64,000 nt of DNA from Inonotus obliquus (Eukaryota; Basidiomycota; Agaricomycetes; Hymenochaetales; Hymenochaetaceae), in NCBI GenBank assembly GCA_032164295.1, contig JAJHTX010000001.1:2108001-2172000 (forward strand). The letters are read 5' to 3'. The notes below the pieces were generated by a model. It searched no databases and was not told the DNA's origin. It was given only the letters and a program-made list of their open reading frames with translations. Below are positions 26,233 to 37,791 of this stretch, in pieces; the stretch's first letter is position 1; the number at the start of each line of letters is the position of its first letter. Made by a program: the position numbers and the translations under genes.

Positions 26233-27594
26233 TCAGAACGGCACTTCATCAAACAACTTCGACACACTTTCGCCATAGTGGCTCCGTCGGATAACCTCCC
26301 CAAGCACAACACCAACGTCTATCACCTCAATCTTGGAGCACGCCGCCTGGTGCGCCTCTTGAGGGATCGTGTTGGTCACAATCAGCTTCTCAAGCGTGCT
26401 TTCCTCCAGGTTCTTGAGCGCATTCCCGCTCAAAATCCCGTGTGTCACAATCGCAATTACCTTGGTCGCGCCTGCTTCAGTCAGGTGCTTTGCCGCAAGC
26501 ACCAATGTCCCACACGTATCTGCCATATCGTCCACCAAGATCGCCGTCTTGCCTTTAACATGTCCCACGAGAATCATCCGCGATACTTCGTTCGCCTTCT
26601 TGCGCTCCTTGTGGAATAACGCGAAATCCACGCCCAACCGATCGGCAATCGATGTCGCACTGCGAGAGATGTACAAAAATGAGCAAGCGTTGCGCGCTGA
26701 TGTAAACCAGGCGGTCTAGATCCGCACCGTTTCGCTCCACCCGCATCCGGACTAACGATTACGACATCGTTCAAGTCGTAATGCGTTTTGATGTGTAGAA
26801 TGGCAGATGGCTCTGCATATAGCTTAGTTGTTGCCGCACGGATACATGCGTGTGATTTTCAGCCTAAACGCGTATAACCTGACAGCACTCACACTGCGAG
26901 CGAGAGCATTGTCAATTTCACTTCGCCATGTTTCAGCACGAACGCGACTCACTTGTCTACGGGCACATCAAAGAATCCCTGTATTTGAGACGCATGCAAG
27001 TCCATTGTCTGCCCGTAGGTGGTGTCCACGGAAACTCGGTTAAATCGCCATTCAACCGAAAGGAATGCTGGTGACGTACAATGAGATGGTCACAACCACT
27101 CTTCTGCAACATGTTCGCGACGAGCTTTGCCGTAATCGGCGCACGGCTCTTGTCCTTCTTATCTTGCCGCGCGTACGGGAATAACGGCAACACCGCGGTG
27201 ATGCGCTTCGCACTCGCGATTTTGCATGCATGGATCATGATACACAGCTCGATGAGTGATCCATTCACTTCGCCATACCCAGTGTTTACTATGTATACAT
27301 CGTGCTCGCGAACAGACTCCGCGATACGCACGGAAGTCTCGCCGATTCCGTTACGGGTTATTTCTGCCTTGGAAACAGGCATTCCGAGCCTGCATGAGCA
27401 GGTTAAAACGGCGCGTGATGAGCACCGAAGCGGTTGTACGGTAACAATAAGAATTAAGCATCGCACCGACGCGCAATAATTTCCGCGAGTTCAGGATGAC
27501 TTGTCCCTGTGGGTATTAGTATGAGCTTATGTTCTACTAAACAGAGAGGTGCTTATGTACCCGAGAAAATTTTGAGTCCACCAGCAGACAGCAT
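26233..27594 (-). CDS. PRS: Ribose-phosphate pyrophosphokinase (PRPP synthetase)
   Basis: Makes 5-phosphoribosyl-1-diphosphate from ribose 5-phosphate and ATP, the precursor of purines, pyrimidines, histidine, tryptophan and NAD. ATG at 27594 gives [20 protein letters not shown]; then [52 protein letters not shown] (ATP-binding flexible region), [51 protein letters not shown], and the PRPP loop [14 protein letters not shown]. About 320 residues, the normal family length. At least six introns. The stretch 26823-26952 cannot be removed as one intron without losing frame. It reads correctly if split into two canonical introns of 59 and 70 nt around a single-nucleotide exon at 26893, which completes the Asn codon of NLYAEP (see findings). 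Introns elsewhere join in frame, and I regard the gene as functional. Confidence 0.92.
26893..26893 (-). other. Proposed one-nucleotide exon of PRPP synthetase
   Basis: On the minus strand the context is CTCGCAG|T|GTGAGTG: a consensus acceptor directly followed, after one T, by a consensus donor. The upstream exon ends GTAGACAA before GTGAGT (donor at 26951-26952) and the downstream exon starts CTATATGCAGAG after AACTAAG (acceptor at 26823-26824). Joining AA + T + CTA gives Asp-Asn-Leu-Tyr-Ala-Glu-Pro, the conserved PRPP synthetase motif. The two introns are 26894-26952 (59 nt) and 26823-26892 (70 nt). Confidence 0.7.
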
Positions 27595-28288
27595 GTTGAC
27601 GGCAAGAGGTCCTTGGAACAGAAACAAAAAGAGAATAAAATAGACTATCGGCAGCCGAGGAACGATGCAAGGAAGTTGTTGGAAGCCGTCAGAAGTCGTC
27701 CATGTAACGAGAGAAAGGGAAGAGGAATGAGAAAGAGAGGAGGGGGAGGAGACCAATTTGCGGAGCGGAACAATATTCTCGAGGTGTCGGTGAATTACGT
27801 CATCAATAAATCACGCACGTTCTTACTTATGACTTTGACGACTGGAGTGGGATATATTCTTAGCACTAATTTGATTCGCAATGCTGGTCAGGCTCGGGGA
27901 CAAAACTGCTGCTACAAGACTACAAATGCACGTACGACTGAGGTGAGGTAGAATGGTTCAGGCAGAAGAGAGGGATACTGGTCGACCTCATGAAATGTAC
28001 ATAGAAATGATGCTCAAGTAATCGGCGGATAACACGATAGGGAAAGGTAAGAAGCTATAACAAGTAAGGAACAACATGAGTCTGTGGTTCGCGAAAGACG
28101 ATGTACAGAGTAAGTCAAGAAGGAATGCAACCAAAGACACGAAGATGCGACAAAGGGGACATAACAGGTAAGGATCGCTGTTGCGGCAGCGACCAATAGC
28201 CGATGGCAACGGAACAGGCGCGAAGAAAATGTACACAATGAAGATAGTTTGACAGAGAATCTAATATTGCACATTGATGATTGATACA
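27595..28288. other. Intergenic between PRPP synthetase and DCP2
   Basis: The promoter of the PRPP synthetase gene and the 3' flank of DCP2. No gene recognised; the open frames on both strands are short and have no family features. Confidence 0.4.
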
Positions 28289-30778
28289 TCAGTTGGAAGG
28301 CGCGGCTGGGCTGCCTGTCGAGAAATTAGGCCGCTTGGCGTCCGGGAATAACGTAGTTGGTCTTGCGCTAGTGTTTGAGTTAAGAAGCGAGAGGAGTCGT
28401 CCCGCATTAGGTGAATATGGCTTATGCGTATCGAAGGTCTTTCTTATTCCATTGTGGGGAAACGACGGGTGAGATTGCCCCGGAGAAGCTGCCAACGGAG
28501 CGGTTAAAGGACCTGGGTTGAGCTGGAAAGAGCATGGAGGTGGCGGCATAACCCTAAGTGGTTGGGGTGCCAATGCATGCGCTTGAATGGGTGGCACATG
28601 GGGAGCCTGCAGTACTGGACCCATGGCAGCGTATGGAGCGGGAACATGACCATTGACGGGCCCGAGGGATTGCATTGGCCGATACGGAACGGCGCTATTT
28701 CCGACACCATTCGGACCACTCAAAATGGATAACAAAGAATCTTGATGCATGTTCGTATTAGGGCCATGTCGGCGAACGGATGAAGGAGGAAACAGCGCCT
28801 GACTCGTCATGGGCCGCACCGTGAATGGATCATTCAAACCAGCAAGTGCAGGTCGCCCTGAGGCAACGTATGGAGCTGGTTTGTTGATACCGACGGACGA
28901 CAAAGGAGCGCCGGGAACGTAAGCACCTTCAGTGTTGAACAACATGGGCGGAACAGACGATGGAGGGCCAGGGTGGACAAGCTGACGCAGACCGGGGGAA
29001 GGGGTCGAAGTGGCTAGCTCCTGGGCAACGGACTCGAGGAGTGCTAAATGTTTTAGGTGGCGTTCGGAAGGAGCTGCTGGCAGGGAAGTCGTCGAAAGTG
29101 TTGGCGGCATCCCATGGAGCTTGACAGTCGCTATGGAATTGTCTGACCTGAGAGAAGCTGACGGAGACCTCACGCCAGACGACGAGGAGCTTGTATCGAC
29201 AGGACCGGATAACTGCTCCTGGGGCGAACTTTCAGCATTGAGGATAGACCCCTCTGCAATTCTAGCAGAAGGCAATGTGTTCGTCGCCGAAGTCGGGGTG
29301 ATCGAATTCGATCGACCTTTGGTATTACCATTTAGTGCCGGTTTACTGGCAGAAAGCGAAAGTCCATCCAGTAGACGTGCGAAATGAGGGTCCATTGGAA
29401 GATCAGTCTTGCTTTCGGTAGCAATCTCGGTCGTGATAGGTAGAGCCTCGGTGGATTGTGGTGACGGTGTTTGAGGTTCACCATTATCAACAGACGAAGA
29501 ACTGTAGCCATGCACATCTCTATCAAGGTCAACAGCTCTAACCAACGTTTTGTGCTGGCTCATCTCGCCATTCTGAACATCATCTTCCGCTTCAATATCC
29601 GTCTGGAATGACAGGTCCGCAGTAGAATCATTGCCGTTCTTTCGTCGATTCTGGCGTCGCTTTGATGCTTTGTTTACACGAATGAATTCTTTGAGAGGGC
29701 TATGTTCTCCATGAGGCGGTGAAAGCACAGATCGTAGATTTTGACTCACTGGACAAACGGCGAAATTAAGTAAAATTTGCCGGGAACTTGCTTATTTCGC
29801 TTCCAAGAAGGGAGATCAGAAAGCTTAAACCATTGGATTTTCTGGATGTGCGAGATATCAGCGACGATTATACATATCGTAGAACTGCTCAACGTACGCT
29901 GATCTCCTTCCTTGTGCGAGTATGGAACGGGTAATCCTCAGGAATCCCCCCAACAATAAAGAGTGTTACTCTTTGTTCCCTGATTGTCATCTCGATGTAG
30001 TCCTCGGGACGAATGTATGAGCTAATATTGAACCCCGTTTCTTCAGCAACCTTATGACAGATAGACAGATTAAACGACACGAAAGCACGAGAACAGGACG
30101 TTCATACCTCGCGAGCAGCACATTCATGCGATGGTTCGTTCTGATTAATCTTCCCTTTAGGGAACCCCCAGCCAGCAGAAGACTTCCAACCCTTCACTAG
30201 TATGCACTGTATTCAACACAATGGGGTCAGTCTCCGCACACAGACGCAACCACGCAAAATGCTGCACCTTGTCCCACTTGTCGTTGAGCATGATCGCGCC
30301 ACAAACAGGGACGCGGACCTTGTAATGCATGAAGTGGTTGAATAACTGCTCGTGTTCGGCGCTCCATTGCCGCAGTAAAGGACACGAATTGAAGAAGATG
30401 GAAATAAATTTCTTAAGACTAAGGCTGGGCAGTTTTGGGTTTGCTTCCCGCATAAAATCTTCATAATACCAATGCCTGAAGGAATGCGGTGTAAGGATGT
30501 CGATTAGCAGTAAGTAGACAATGACAGTGGCTCACGCTTGTTCAACCTGGAAACACATCCGCTCCACAGATGTTAGTTCAGTATCTGGCAAATTCATGAT
30601 GAACCGGCTAGTGGATATTATCATGAATTAGAAACATAAATGCCAGAAAGCACCAGAAAGCATACGTGGAGAGTTCTTCAAGGACATCGTCAAGAGAGGC
30701 ATATGCGAAGAAGGATGGGTCGAAAGCAGGAGCCGAATGCGATATCTCTGGAGAGGAAGAAGACGATGAAGACTCCAT
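28289..30778 (-). CDS. DCP2: mRNA-decapping enzyme Dcp2
   Basis: Nudix hydrolase that removes the m7G cap from mRNA in the cytoplasm and P-bodies, committing it to 5'-3' decay. From ATG at 30778 the Dcp2 box A domain reads [40 protein letters not shown] and [15 protein letters not shown]. The Nudix fold follows, with [39 protein letters not shown] and the Nudix helix REVAEETGF; the catalytic glutamates are intact. Box B is seen in [16 protein letters not shown]. After an intron near 29750 the last exon (about 480 residues) is a low-complexity Pro/Ser tail with several short hydrophobic leucine motifs, the usual place for binding of Edc3, Pat1 and other decay factors. Five to six introns. Confidence 0.92.
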
Positions 30779-30950
30779 AATTGCATGCGATAGAGGGAGA
30801 GAGAGGCGGTAAGGGAGGTATACGTAGATGTTGTCTGGATGTTGTCGAGTACGCACAGCGCTAGTGACCCCCTAGCCTAACGCATCTCCCGCGTGATGTG
30901 ACATTGTTGAGAGTGACGTGTAGTCACACCTCGTGATCAAGTAGAATCGG

Positions 30951-31027
30951 GAATGTTCTCTGCGTCACTGGTTTGCTCGAGACAAAATAATACCGCATAT
31001 AGCCAGCATAAAACCACAATATATAAG
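30951..31027 (+). promoter_or_regulatory. HSP104 promoter: heat-shock element and TATA box
   Basis: GAATGTTC at 30951-30958 is a perfect GAAnnTTC dyad, the core of a heat-shock-factor site, with a further GAA seven bases upstream of it (30944). A good TATA box, TATATAAG, lies at 31020-31027, 62 bases before the ATG. A CCCCT stress-type motif occurs at about 30867-30871. Together these fit a heat-inducible chaperone gene; the 310-bp region is shared with the divergent DCP2 gene. Confidence 0.55.
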
Positions 31028-31088
31028 TGACCCTCTAGTCTCGTCCTGCTATTCTATGCCTTTCTCATAGCTTATCCCACTTCCACCA

Positions 31089-34000
31089 ATGTCGAACTTT
31101 GAATTCACAGACAAAGCTCAGCAGTCCATCGCGGCTGCTATCCAACTCACAAAGGACCACGCAAACGCTCAAGTTAATCCCGTTCACTTAGCCTTCGTCC
31201 TGCTAAACGAGGGAGCTGGCGAGGGCGCGGGTCAGCATTCTCTTTTTGCTTCCGTCATTCAGAAAGTCGGTGGTGAACCTGTATGTCCCTTCCATCGTTC
31301 TTTCTACCCTTCATATCGTACTCACCTATTTGTTTTTAGAATCTCGTCAACCGAGCGCTCCAGAAGCATATTGTCCGTCTTCCAACCCAGGAGCCTCCTC
31401 CGGATGACATCTCCTTATCTTCCGCCACCCTCAAAGTTCTTCGTGAAGCTCAGTCTATTCAGAAGAATATGCATGATGCCTACATTGCGCAGGATCACAT
31501 CCTTCTTGGTCTAATCAAAGACTCTACAATTTCGTCTATCCTCAAGGAATGCTCCTTGAACGAAAATACCATCAAAACCGCGATCCAACAAATTCGGGGA
31601 GATCGCCGCGTCGAGAGCAGACAAGCAGAACAAGGGTTTGATGCTCTACAAAAGTATGCCGTTGATCTGACGGCCCTCGCTGAAGAAGGGAAGCTCGATC
31701 CCGTCATTGGTCGGGATAACGAAATTCGCCGAGCGATTCGCATTCTTTGCCGAAGGTATGCTGCAAGTGTTCTACGACGAGTATCTTTCACGATGCTGAT
31801 CAGTTTCTTCTGCTAGAACAAAGAATAATCCAGTTCTGATTGGAGAGCCTGGTGTTGGAAAGACTGCAATAGCTGAGGGCTTGGCCCAGCGCATCGTTAA
31901 GCGCGATGTCCCGGCCTCGCTTTTCTGCCGACTATTCAGTCTAGATATGGGTGCATTGATGGCAGGTGCAAAGTACAAGGGCGAGTATGAGGAGCGTATA
32001 AAGTCCGTCTTGAATGAGGTCGAGCAGGCTGCAGAAGAAGGTCCTGGCGTTATACTCTTCATTGACGAGCTTCACCTTATCATGGCTGGAAGCGGCAGCG
32101 AAAGTGCTGGAATGGATGCCGGTGAGTTATCTAGATTTTTATTACATTCCAGGATACTGTGGCTAATATCAATTCAGCGAATCTCTTCAAACCTCTATTG
32201 GCTCGCGGGAAGCTGCGTTGTATCGGTGCGACCACACTCGCAGAATACCGGAAGTACATCGAGAAAGATGCCGCGCTCGAGCGGCGATTTGCTCAAGTCA
32301 TCGTCAACGAGCCCTCCGTACCCGAAACAATCTCGATTCTGCGTGGAATTCGCGAGAAATACGAAGTACACCATGGTGTTAGAATTCATGATGGCGCCCT
32401 TATCAGCGCCGCACAGCTAGCACACCGCTACCTTACTTCAAGAAGACTCCCAGATGCGGCTATTGACCTTGTTGATGAGGCATGCGCAAGGTAAGCCTTT
32501 TCCATTAATATCCTTATTCCATGTTCTGACTTGTTTATTTCAAGCGTCCGCGTTACTCGCGAAACTGCTCCCGAAGAGATTGATAAACTTGAACGGCGGA
32601 AGCTCGAACTTGAAGTCGAGATACATGCTCTTGAGCGCGAAAAGGATGAAGCAAGCAAGGAACGTCTCGTAACGGCACGCAAGGCCATTGCCGATGTGGA
32701 GGAAAAACTTGCTCCTTTGAAGGCTCAGTACGAAAACGAGAAGAAGCGAGGTGACGAGATTAATGAGCTTCGCCGGAGGATTGACGAGTTGAAGGCCAAG
32801 GCCGACGATGCAGAGCGAAGGTAAGATGGTCTATGCAGATTGTTGGTAGCGAACTATTCACTGACCTACTGTCTCTACAGATACGATCTCGCGACTGCGT
32901 CCGACCTTCGGTATTATGCTCTTCCAGACCTAACGCAGCGCCTCCACCAGCTTGAGGCTAAGAAGGCGGAGGAAGACCCTAGAGCTGGTGGTGGAAGCGA
33001 CACTGTGACCTCAGAACAGATCGCTGAGATCGTGGCTCGCTGGACCTCCATCCCTGTGACAAGGCTTATGGCAACAGAGAAGGAGAAGCTTCTCAGAGTA
33101 AGTGAGACTCGACAATGATTGACAGAAGCATATATTGATGTATCGATATTCTGTAGATGGAGAAGATCCTATCGCAAGAAGTCGTGGGCCAGCCCGAGGC
33201 AGTCAAGGCAGTGGCAAACGCAATCAGACTCTCAAGGAGTGGACTAGCCAACGCTCAGCGTCCAATCGCAAGCTTCCTCTTTGCTGGTCCCTCGGGTACT
33301 GGCAAGACCCTATTGAGCAAGACACTTGCCACGATCTTGTTCGACTCAAAGGATGCGATGATTCGCATTGACGCATCTGAGTATTCTGAAAAGCACTCGA
33401 TCTCTCGTCTCATTGGTGCTCCGCCGGGCTACGTTGGCCATGATGCAGGAGGACAACTCACGGAATACATCCGTCGCAAGCCTTACTCTATTGTTCTGAT
33501 TGACGAAATCGAAAAGGCTTCGCGCGAGTTCGTTACGCTATTCCTGCAAGTCCTTGACGACGGACGCCTGACTGATGGTCAAGGTCGTGTTGTTGACTTC
33601 CGGAACACGGTCATCATTATGACTTCGAACCTCGGTGCATCATATCTTCAGGATATGGGCGATGGTCCTGTCAGACCCGATACGCGTGCACTTGTCATGG
33701 GTGCCATACAGGGACACTTCCCACCCGAGTTCATCAACCGAATTGACGAAGTTGTCATTTTCCGTTCGCTTTCCCGCCGTAACATCACCAAGATTGTGGA
33801 TATTCGTCTCAGGGAAGTCCAGGAACGTCTTAGCGAAAGAAAGATGTTCGTTAACGTTTCCCCGGAGGCGAAGGAGTACCTCGCTTCGGTTGGGTATTCA
33901 CCTGTTTATGGTGCCAGGCCACTCAACCGCGCAATCCAGCAAGAACTACTCAATCCTCTCTCTATCCTCATTCTCGAGAATGCTGTGCGTGATGGTGAGA

Positions 34001-34125
34001 CCATTAACGTGCAATTCGACGGACCGCATAACCGTCTGGTTATCGCGCCCAATCATGAGAGAATCGGACAGAGCATGGACATCGACTGGGACGATGCTGA
34101 TATCGAGATTGAAGAGATGGACTGA
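31089..34125 (+). CDS. HSP104: Hsp104/ClpB-type protein disaggregase
   Basis: Hexameric AAA+ chaperone that threads proteins out of aggregates with Hsp70 and Hsp40, in the cytosol. N-domain: [20 protein letters not shown] and [14 protein letters not shown]. First nucleotide-binding domain: [19 protein letters not shown] (Walker A), [17 protein letters not shown] (pore-loop Tyr), [12 protein letters not shown] (Walker B). The middle-domain coiled coil runs at about 32.55-33.0 kb ([20 protein letters not shown]). Second domain: [67 protein letters not shown], and the sensor region [19 protein letters not shown]. The C-terminus is acidic, as in cytosolic Hsp104. About 900 residues in seven exons; every junction I checked is in frame. 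Start at 31089 gives the standard family N-terminus. Confidence 0.96.
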
Positions 34126-34447
34126 AGTATTCCTCCTATTGCTTGGCGAACCCCATTTCATGAAAACTCCTTTAATTTCTTTCTTCGTCTTTCTACAAGT
34201 AACAAGTAGTTGTGTATTAATAGATTTACGCACCAATCAATGTACAACAGAGTCGCAATACAAATGATATGATTCTAGTGAGCTCGATATTAATCAAAAG
34301 GGCTCGTTAGCACAGCGCACATGAAAACATGAGAGGATAGAAGTTTGTGTGGTGTCGTAGATACGGCTACAGAATGTAGGGATAAGATCGTGAGCAGCAC
34401 CGCAGCATCGAGTACAGAGACAAGGAAAGCAGGAAAAAGGAATGAAT
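34126..34447. other. Intergenic between convergent genes
   Basis: AT-rich 3' flanks of HSP104 and the uncharacterised gene. Nothing else recognised. Confidence 0.4.
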
Positions 34448-36159
34448 TCAATGATGGCGAGGGTTGATCCACTCGAATTTGAACTATCAAAAGGAGGCTG
34501 AGTATCGACATGTAATTAGAAACATTGCATCCTTACTTGATCGTACTCGGGTTTAACCTGCCTCGGACCATCCAGCTCAATGAACTGATACCGAGGGTTG
34601 TTTAAAGCATCCCGACCTACAAATAGACGGGCCACATGTCGAATCCCAGCCATTTTTAGATGCTGATAGAAATGCTCCTCAACAATATCGTTGAACAGCT
34701 CGATAGCCCTATCATTCGTCGGTCCCCAGAGTCCCGAACGAAGAAAATTCTTATCATCATTGTCCATCCACTCAAAGTTCATCCGGTGGACATTTCGGAG
34801 GACAACGACATAATCGCAGGAGTCGACTGGACAACGCCACACAGAACTTGTGGGGAATTCGGGTTCTTGGGATATTAATGCTTTCGGTACGGCAGCGAGG
34901 ACGTCGGCCCGTGTATACAACTTCGTTTCTTCGTTTTCAGCAAGTATTTGACCCGATGCAATATCGCTTGCTTGGCCGACTCCCACTTGACGATACTATC
35001 AGAGGGACGAAGGTTATATCAGTACAACAATTAAGAGACGATATCGGAGACTTACAGTATGTTGAAAGTCGGGCTCGTGGTATTCAGGTTCGGCTTCCAT
35101 ATCGTCCGCATGTGGGGGCTGATCCTCGGCCTCCAACTCGTCTTCCTCTGGCCATCTTTGATCCACATCGTCGCAACCGTCAGCATCCCGCTTCTGAGTT
35201 TTACGCACGCGTTCCTCTACCAGGAGGACAAATTCCCTCCAAGACGGTCTATCGAGTAACGTCCGAGTCTTGGAAATCTTCTGTTCGAGCCAACGGCAAT
35301 GCCGAGCGAGCGTGTTGTAAACCTCAGCGCGGTGTACGTTTCGTGCAGCGAGGGCAGGATTCTCTCTATGTACTTGGAAGTGCTGGGAATTGGATTCAAG
35401 GTACTTGGAGACAAGCCACCTGGGTGTTCGACTTCCTATAGGTGTCCGTTCGTGCTGTTTCGCTATGGAGATTATCTGTCTCAATAGCTTCCATTTCAAG
35501 ATATAATTTCTTGAAAGGGGAGAAGTCGAAACATGCAGTGATTGAACGACAAATTCGTGTTCAATCATTGTTGGTCTACGGAAGAGTCAGCTGCTGCGGT
35601 CTCGCCGAGTCAGTGAGAGTTACCAACGTATCACGAGCCACAATGGTGAAATCATCGGAAGCTAATGAAACGCCATGAGAAACGCCATACACAAGATGAA
35701 CAAAGCATACTGACAATTCAAACCAATAGGTTCAGCGAAGAGTTCTCCGCATACCTTCACCTTCAAAGTAAAACCTGTTCGATCAAAGTGCTGTTCGCCT
35801 AATCTTCCAAACCGCCGAGATAACTCTTGACGCAGGCGTCGAGAGCCTTCTCTCGTGAGGCAAGCTCGATTCCCGTCCGTGAGCTTTAGGACACCCATAA
35901 AGTAGATCGGGCCCCGGTCTCTTTCTCTTCCATTATCCAGTATATCAAAACTAGATGGACGTGACGAGTTTGTCGTGAATATTGGAATGGTCCTGACATA
36001 CAAATCCGAGTCGACGCACCCGACAAATTCATTTCTTTGTTTCAATACTACAGTATCAAGGACCAAGGATTTCCTTAGTCCTTTCCTCGGCAGTAGAAGG
36101 TCGACTACGTTGAAGGGGCCCAGCGGGTCTTGCAGCCTTTCAGATAAGTTATTCGACAT
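34448..36159 (-). CDS. Uncharacterised protein
   Basis: I do not recognise the family. From ATG at 36159 (MSNNLSERLQDPLGPFNVVD) a first exon of about 150 codons is followed by small introns near 35.7, 35.63, 35.0 and 34.53 kb, which join in frame to a total of about 480 residues. The middle holds a very acidic segment (DDVDQRWPEEDELEAEDQ) and a basic helical part (WLEQKISKTRTLLDRPSW). The C-terminal 150 residues look globular, with a possible metal or redox pair in VWRCPVDSCDYVVVL (C-x4-C) and the line FNDIVEEHFYQHLKMAGI. The last residues are FKFEWINPRHH. No signal peptide or membrane segment. The intron between the second and third exon uses a GTTGGT donor and is the least certain junction. 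Confidence 0.6.
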
Positions 36160-36298
36160 GTTCAAGTATGTATGTGAATGACCTACAGCCACAGCTTTAT
36201 TTATACTGGCTGGGCGCCGATCCTCAGAATTAGTCATCGTGCCCAAAGAGGACACTACGCATTTAAACAACATGCACAAACAATAAATTACATTTGCA

Positions 36299-37435
36299 CT
36301 ACCAAAACCCAAGTGCAGTGGCATGCCACCCTGAAGCCCGGACATTGTCTAAAGCACTATCCACCTCGTCTATCCACGGGTGCGACTCTTCGACCCCATT
36401 CAACGCGTGACAATGTCGCTGCGATACGTGTAGGAAGTAAACATCGTGGAATGGACCACCTTCAGTCGACGGTCTTCGGTCCATGCGTAGAACCGGAAGA
36501 TTAAGTTGTACCAGTAGCGACGACAGATCGCAAGACTCGTTTTCAGGGCATGATATCCGAAGAAGTGTATTGCGTGCATTAGCGGGCGTCGGACCTATCG
36601 CAGACAATGTCAACGGGTCTGTAATAATCCAGAACTTCGTATAGTTATCTATACAATCTGCATCAGCATGTATACCAATGTTGTGTAATTCAACATACTA
36701 TTCTCATTCTGTACCCCTTTCTCAAGCAACTCGAGATCAGAATAGAGTCGTGAACAGCCTTCAGAGCAAATCGCCGCGCAACTTTCTCGAGCATCTTGGG
36801 CTAGAACGGCCTCGGCAGCTGCAGCTGTCGATGGCATTTTCGTCACTTTGGCAACGGGTAAATGATTCTTCAAGAAATCGCTGCATTGACCTAGAGCCTG
36901 AATTTTCATTAGTTATCCATTGAATATCGTCTTCAAAAAGCGTGCAAAGCACGAACCTGCTCATGGCTCAGCACGTTCTTGATATCGCTCAGTCGCGTGC
37001 CCCGAGCAGCTACGAGGCAATGCTGAATTTGCAAGACAATTTCTCCTGCGATTACTTTATCCTTTCCGACTTCTGGTAGACGCAGCAGGTCGAGTGTTTC
37101 AACAACAGGTCCGTAGGTAGAGTTCTCCGCAGGAATCACAGCTATCGAAGCCTCCGCAGGAATAGCACCAAGAGTATCTCGTTGCGATATCCCGTTGTTA
37201 GTATACGCGGAACGTGGATGGAAGAAAAGATTCACCTGCTATAGTTTCCTTCCGTACATATTCCGCTCCAGCACCAAAACGGTCGAACGCTGCCTTCCAA
37301 GAAAGCAAATATGAGCACGTCCCAGGATGCTTGCACCAATTAGTGGCCAACCTGGTGAGTATATGTTCCACATGGACCCAAGAAAGCTACTCTATGCGAG
37401 CATTTACTGCTGTCACCGGATGATATCGACACCAT
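36299..37435 (-). CDS. PHA2: Prephenate dehydratase
   Basis: Converts prephenate to phenylpyruvate, the penultimate step of phenylalanine synthesis. From ATG at 37435: MVSISSGDSSKCSHRVAFLG, PCGTYTHQAAFDRFGAGAEY, then IPAEASIAVIPAENSTYGPV (the conserved ENS), VETLDLLRLPEVG, GEIVLQIQHCLVAARGTRL and VLSHEQALGQCSDFLKNHLP. The Thr-containing catalytic motif seems to be KMPSTAAAAEAVL (STAAAA). A C-terminal ACT regulatory domain follows (LLRISCPENESCDLSSLLVQ, then LPVLRMDRRPSTEGGPFHDV), expected to bind phenylalanine. About 300 residues in six exons. The short exon spacing makes the gene easy to miss in single-frame translations. Confidence 0.88.
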
Positions 37436-37791
37436 AAAGTTGAGCGTCTCTCCCAACGGCAATTAACAGTATCTTTGGCCGGCTCTAATGTCGCGATGCA
37501 GTCGTCGAAAGAGAGAAGTCGGAGAGTTGTTCCAGAGACGGTTTGTGATACAGGCTACAATCATGGCGGCCGCAACAACATGGGATTGCTGGTGATTTGA
37601 AAGCGGACTTGGTTCCCGTTCTTAGCACTCCGACCTGGACGGCAGAAACAATGACAGTAGTTGACTACCAAGTTACGAAGTACACCATTTCTCCTTTACA
37701 AACAAGTGACGGGTAGAAGCCGGGGAGCAAAGCATCCGGAACGTAATTAGTTGGTAAAATACATTGGCTCACTAAAAACCCTAAAGAAACT
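37436..37791. other. Intergenic
   Basis: Promoter of the prephenate dehydratase gene and 3' flank of Zn2Cys6 regulator A. Nothing recognised. Confidence 0.4.

Noticed and set aside
26233..27594. PRPP synthetase as a frameshifted pseudogene
   Set aside because: The only frame problem disappears with the one-nucleotide exon; all other junctions are in frame and all active-site motifs are intact.
32195..34236. Antisense open frames within HSP104
   Set aside because: They mirror the codon bias of the sense exons and end at introns; no independent motif.
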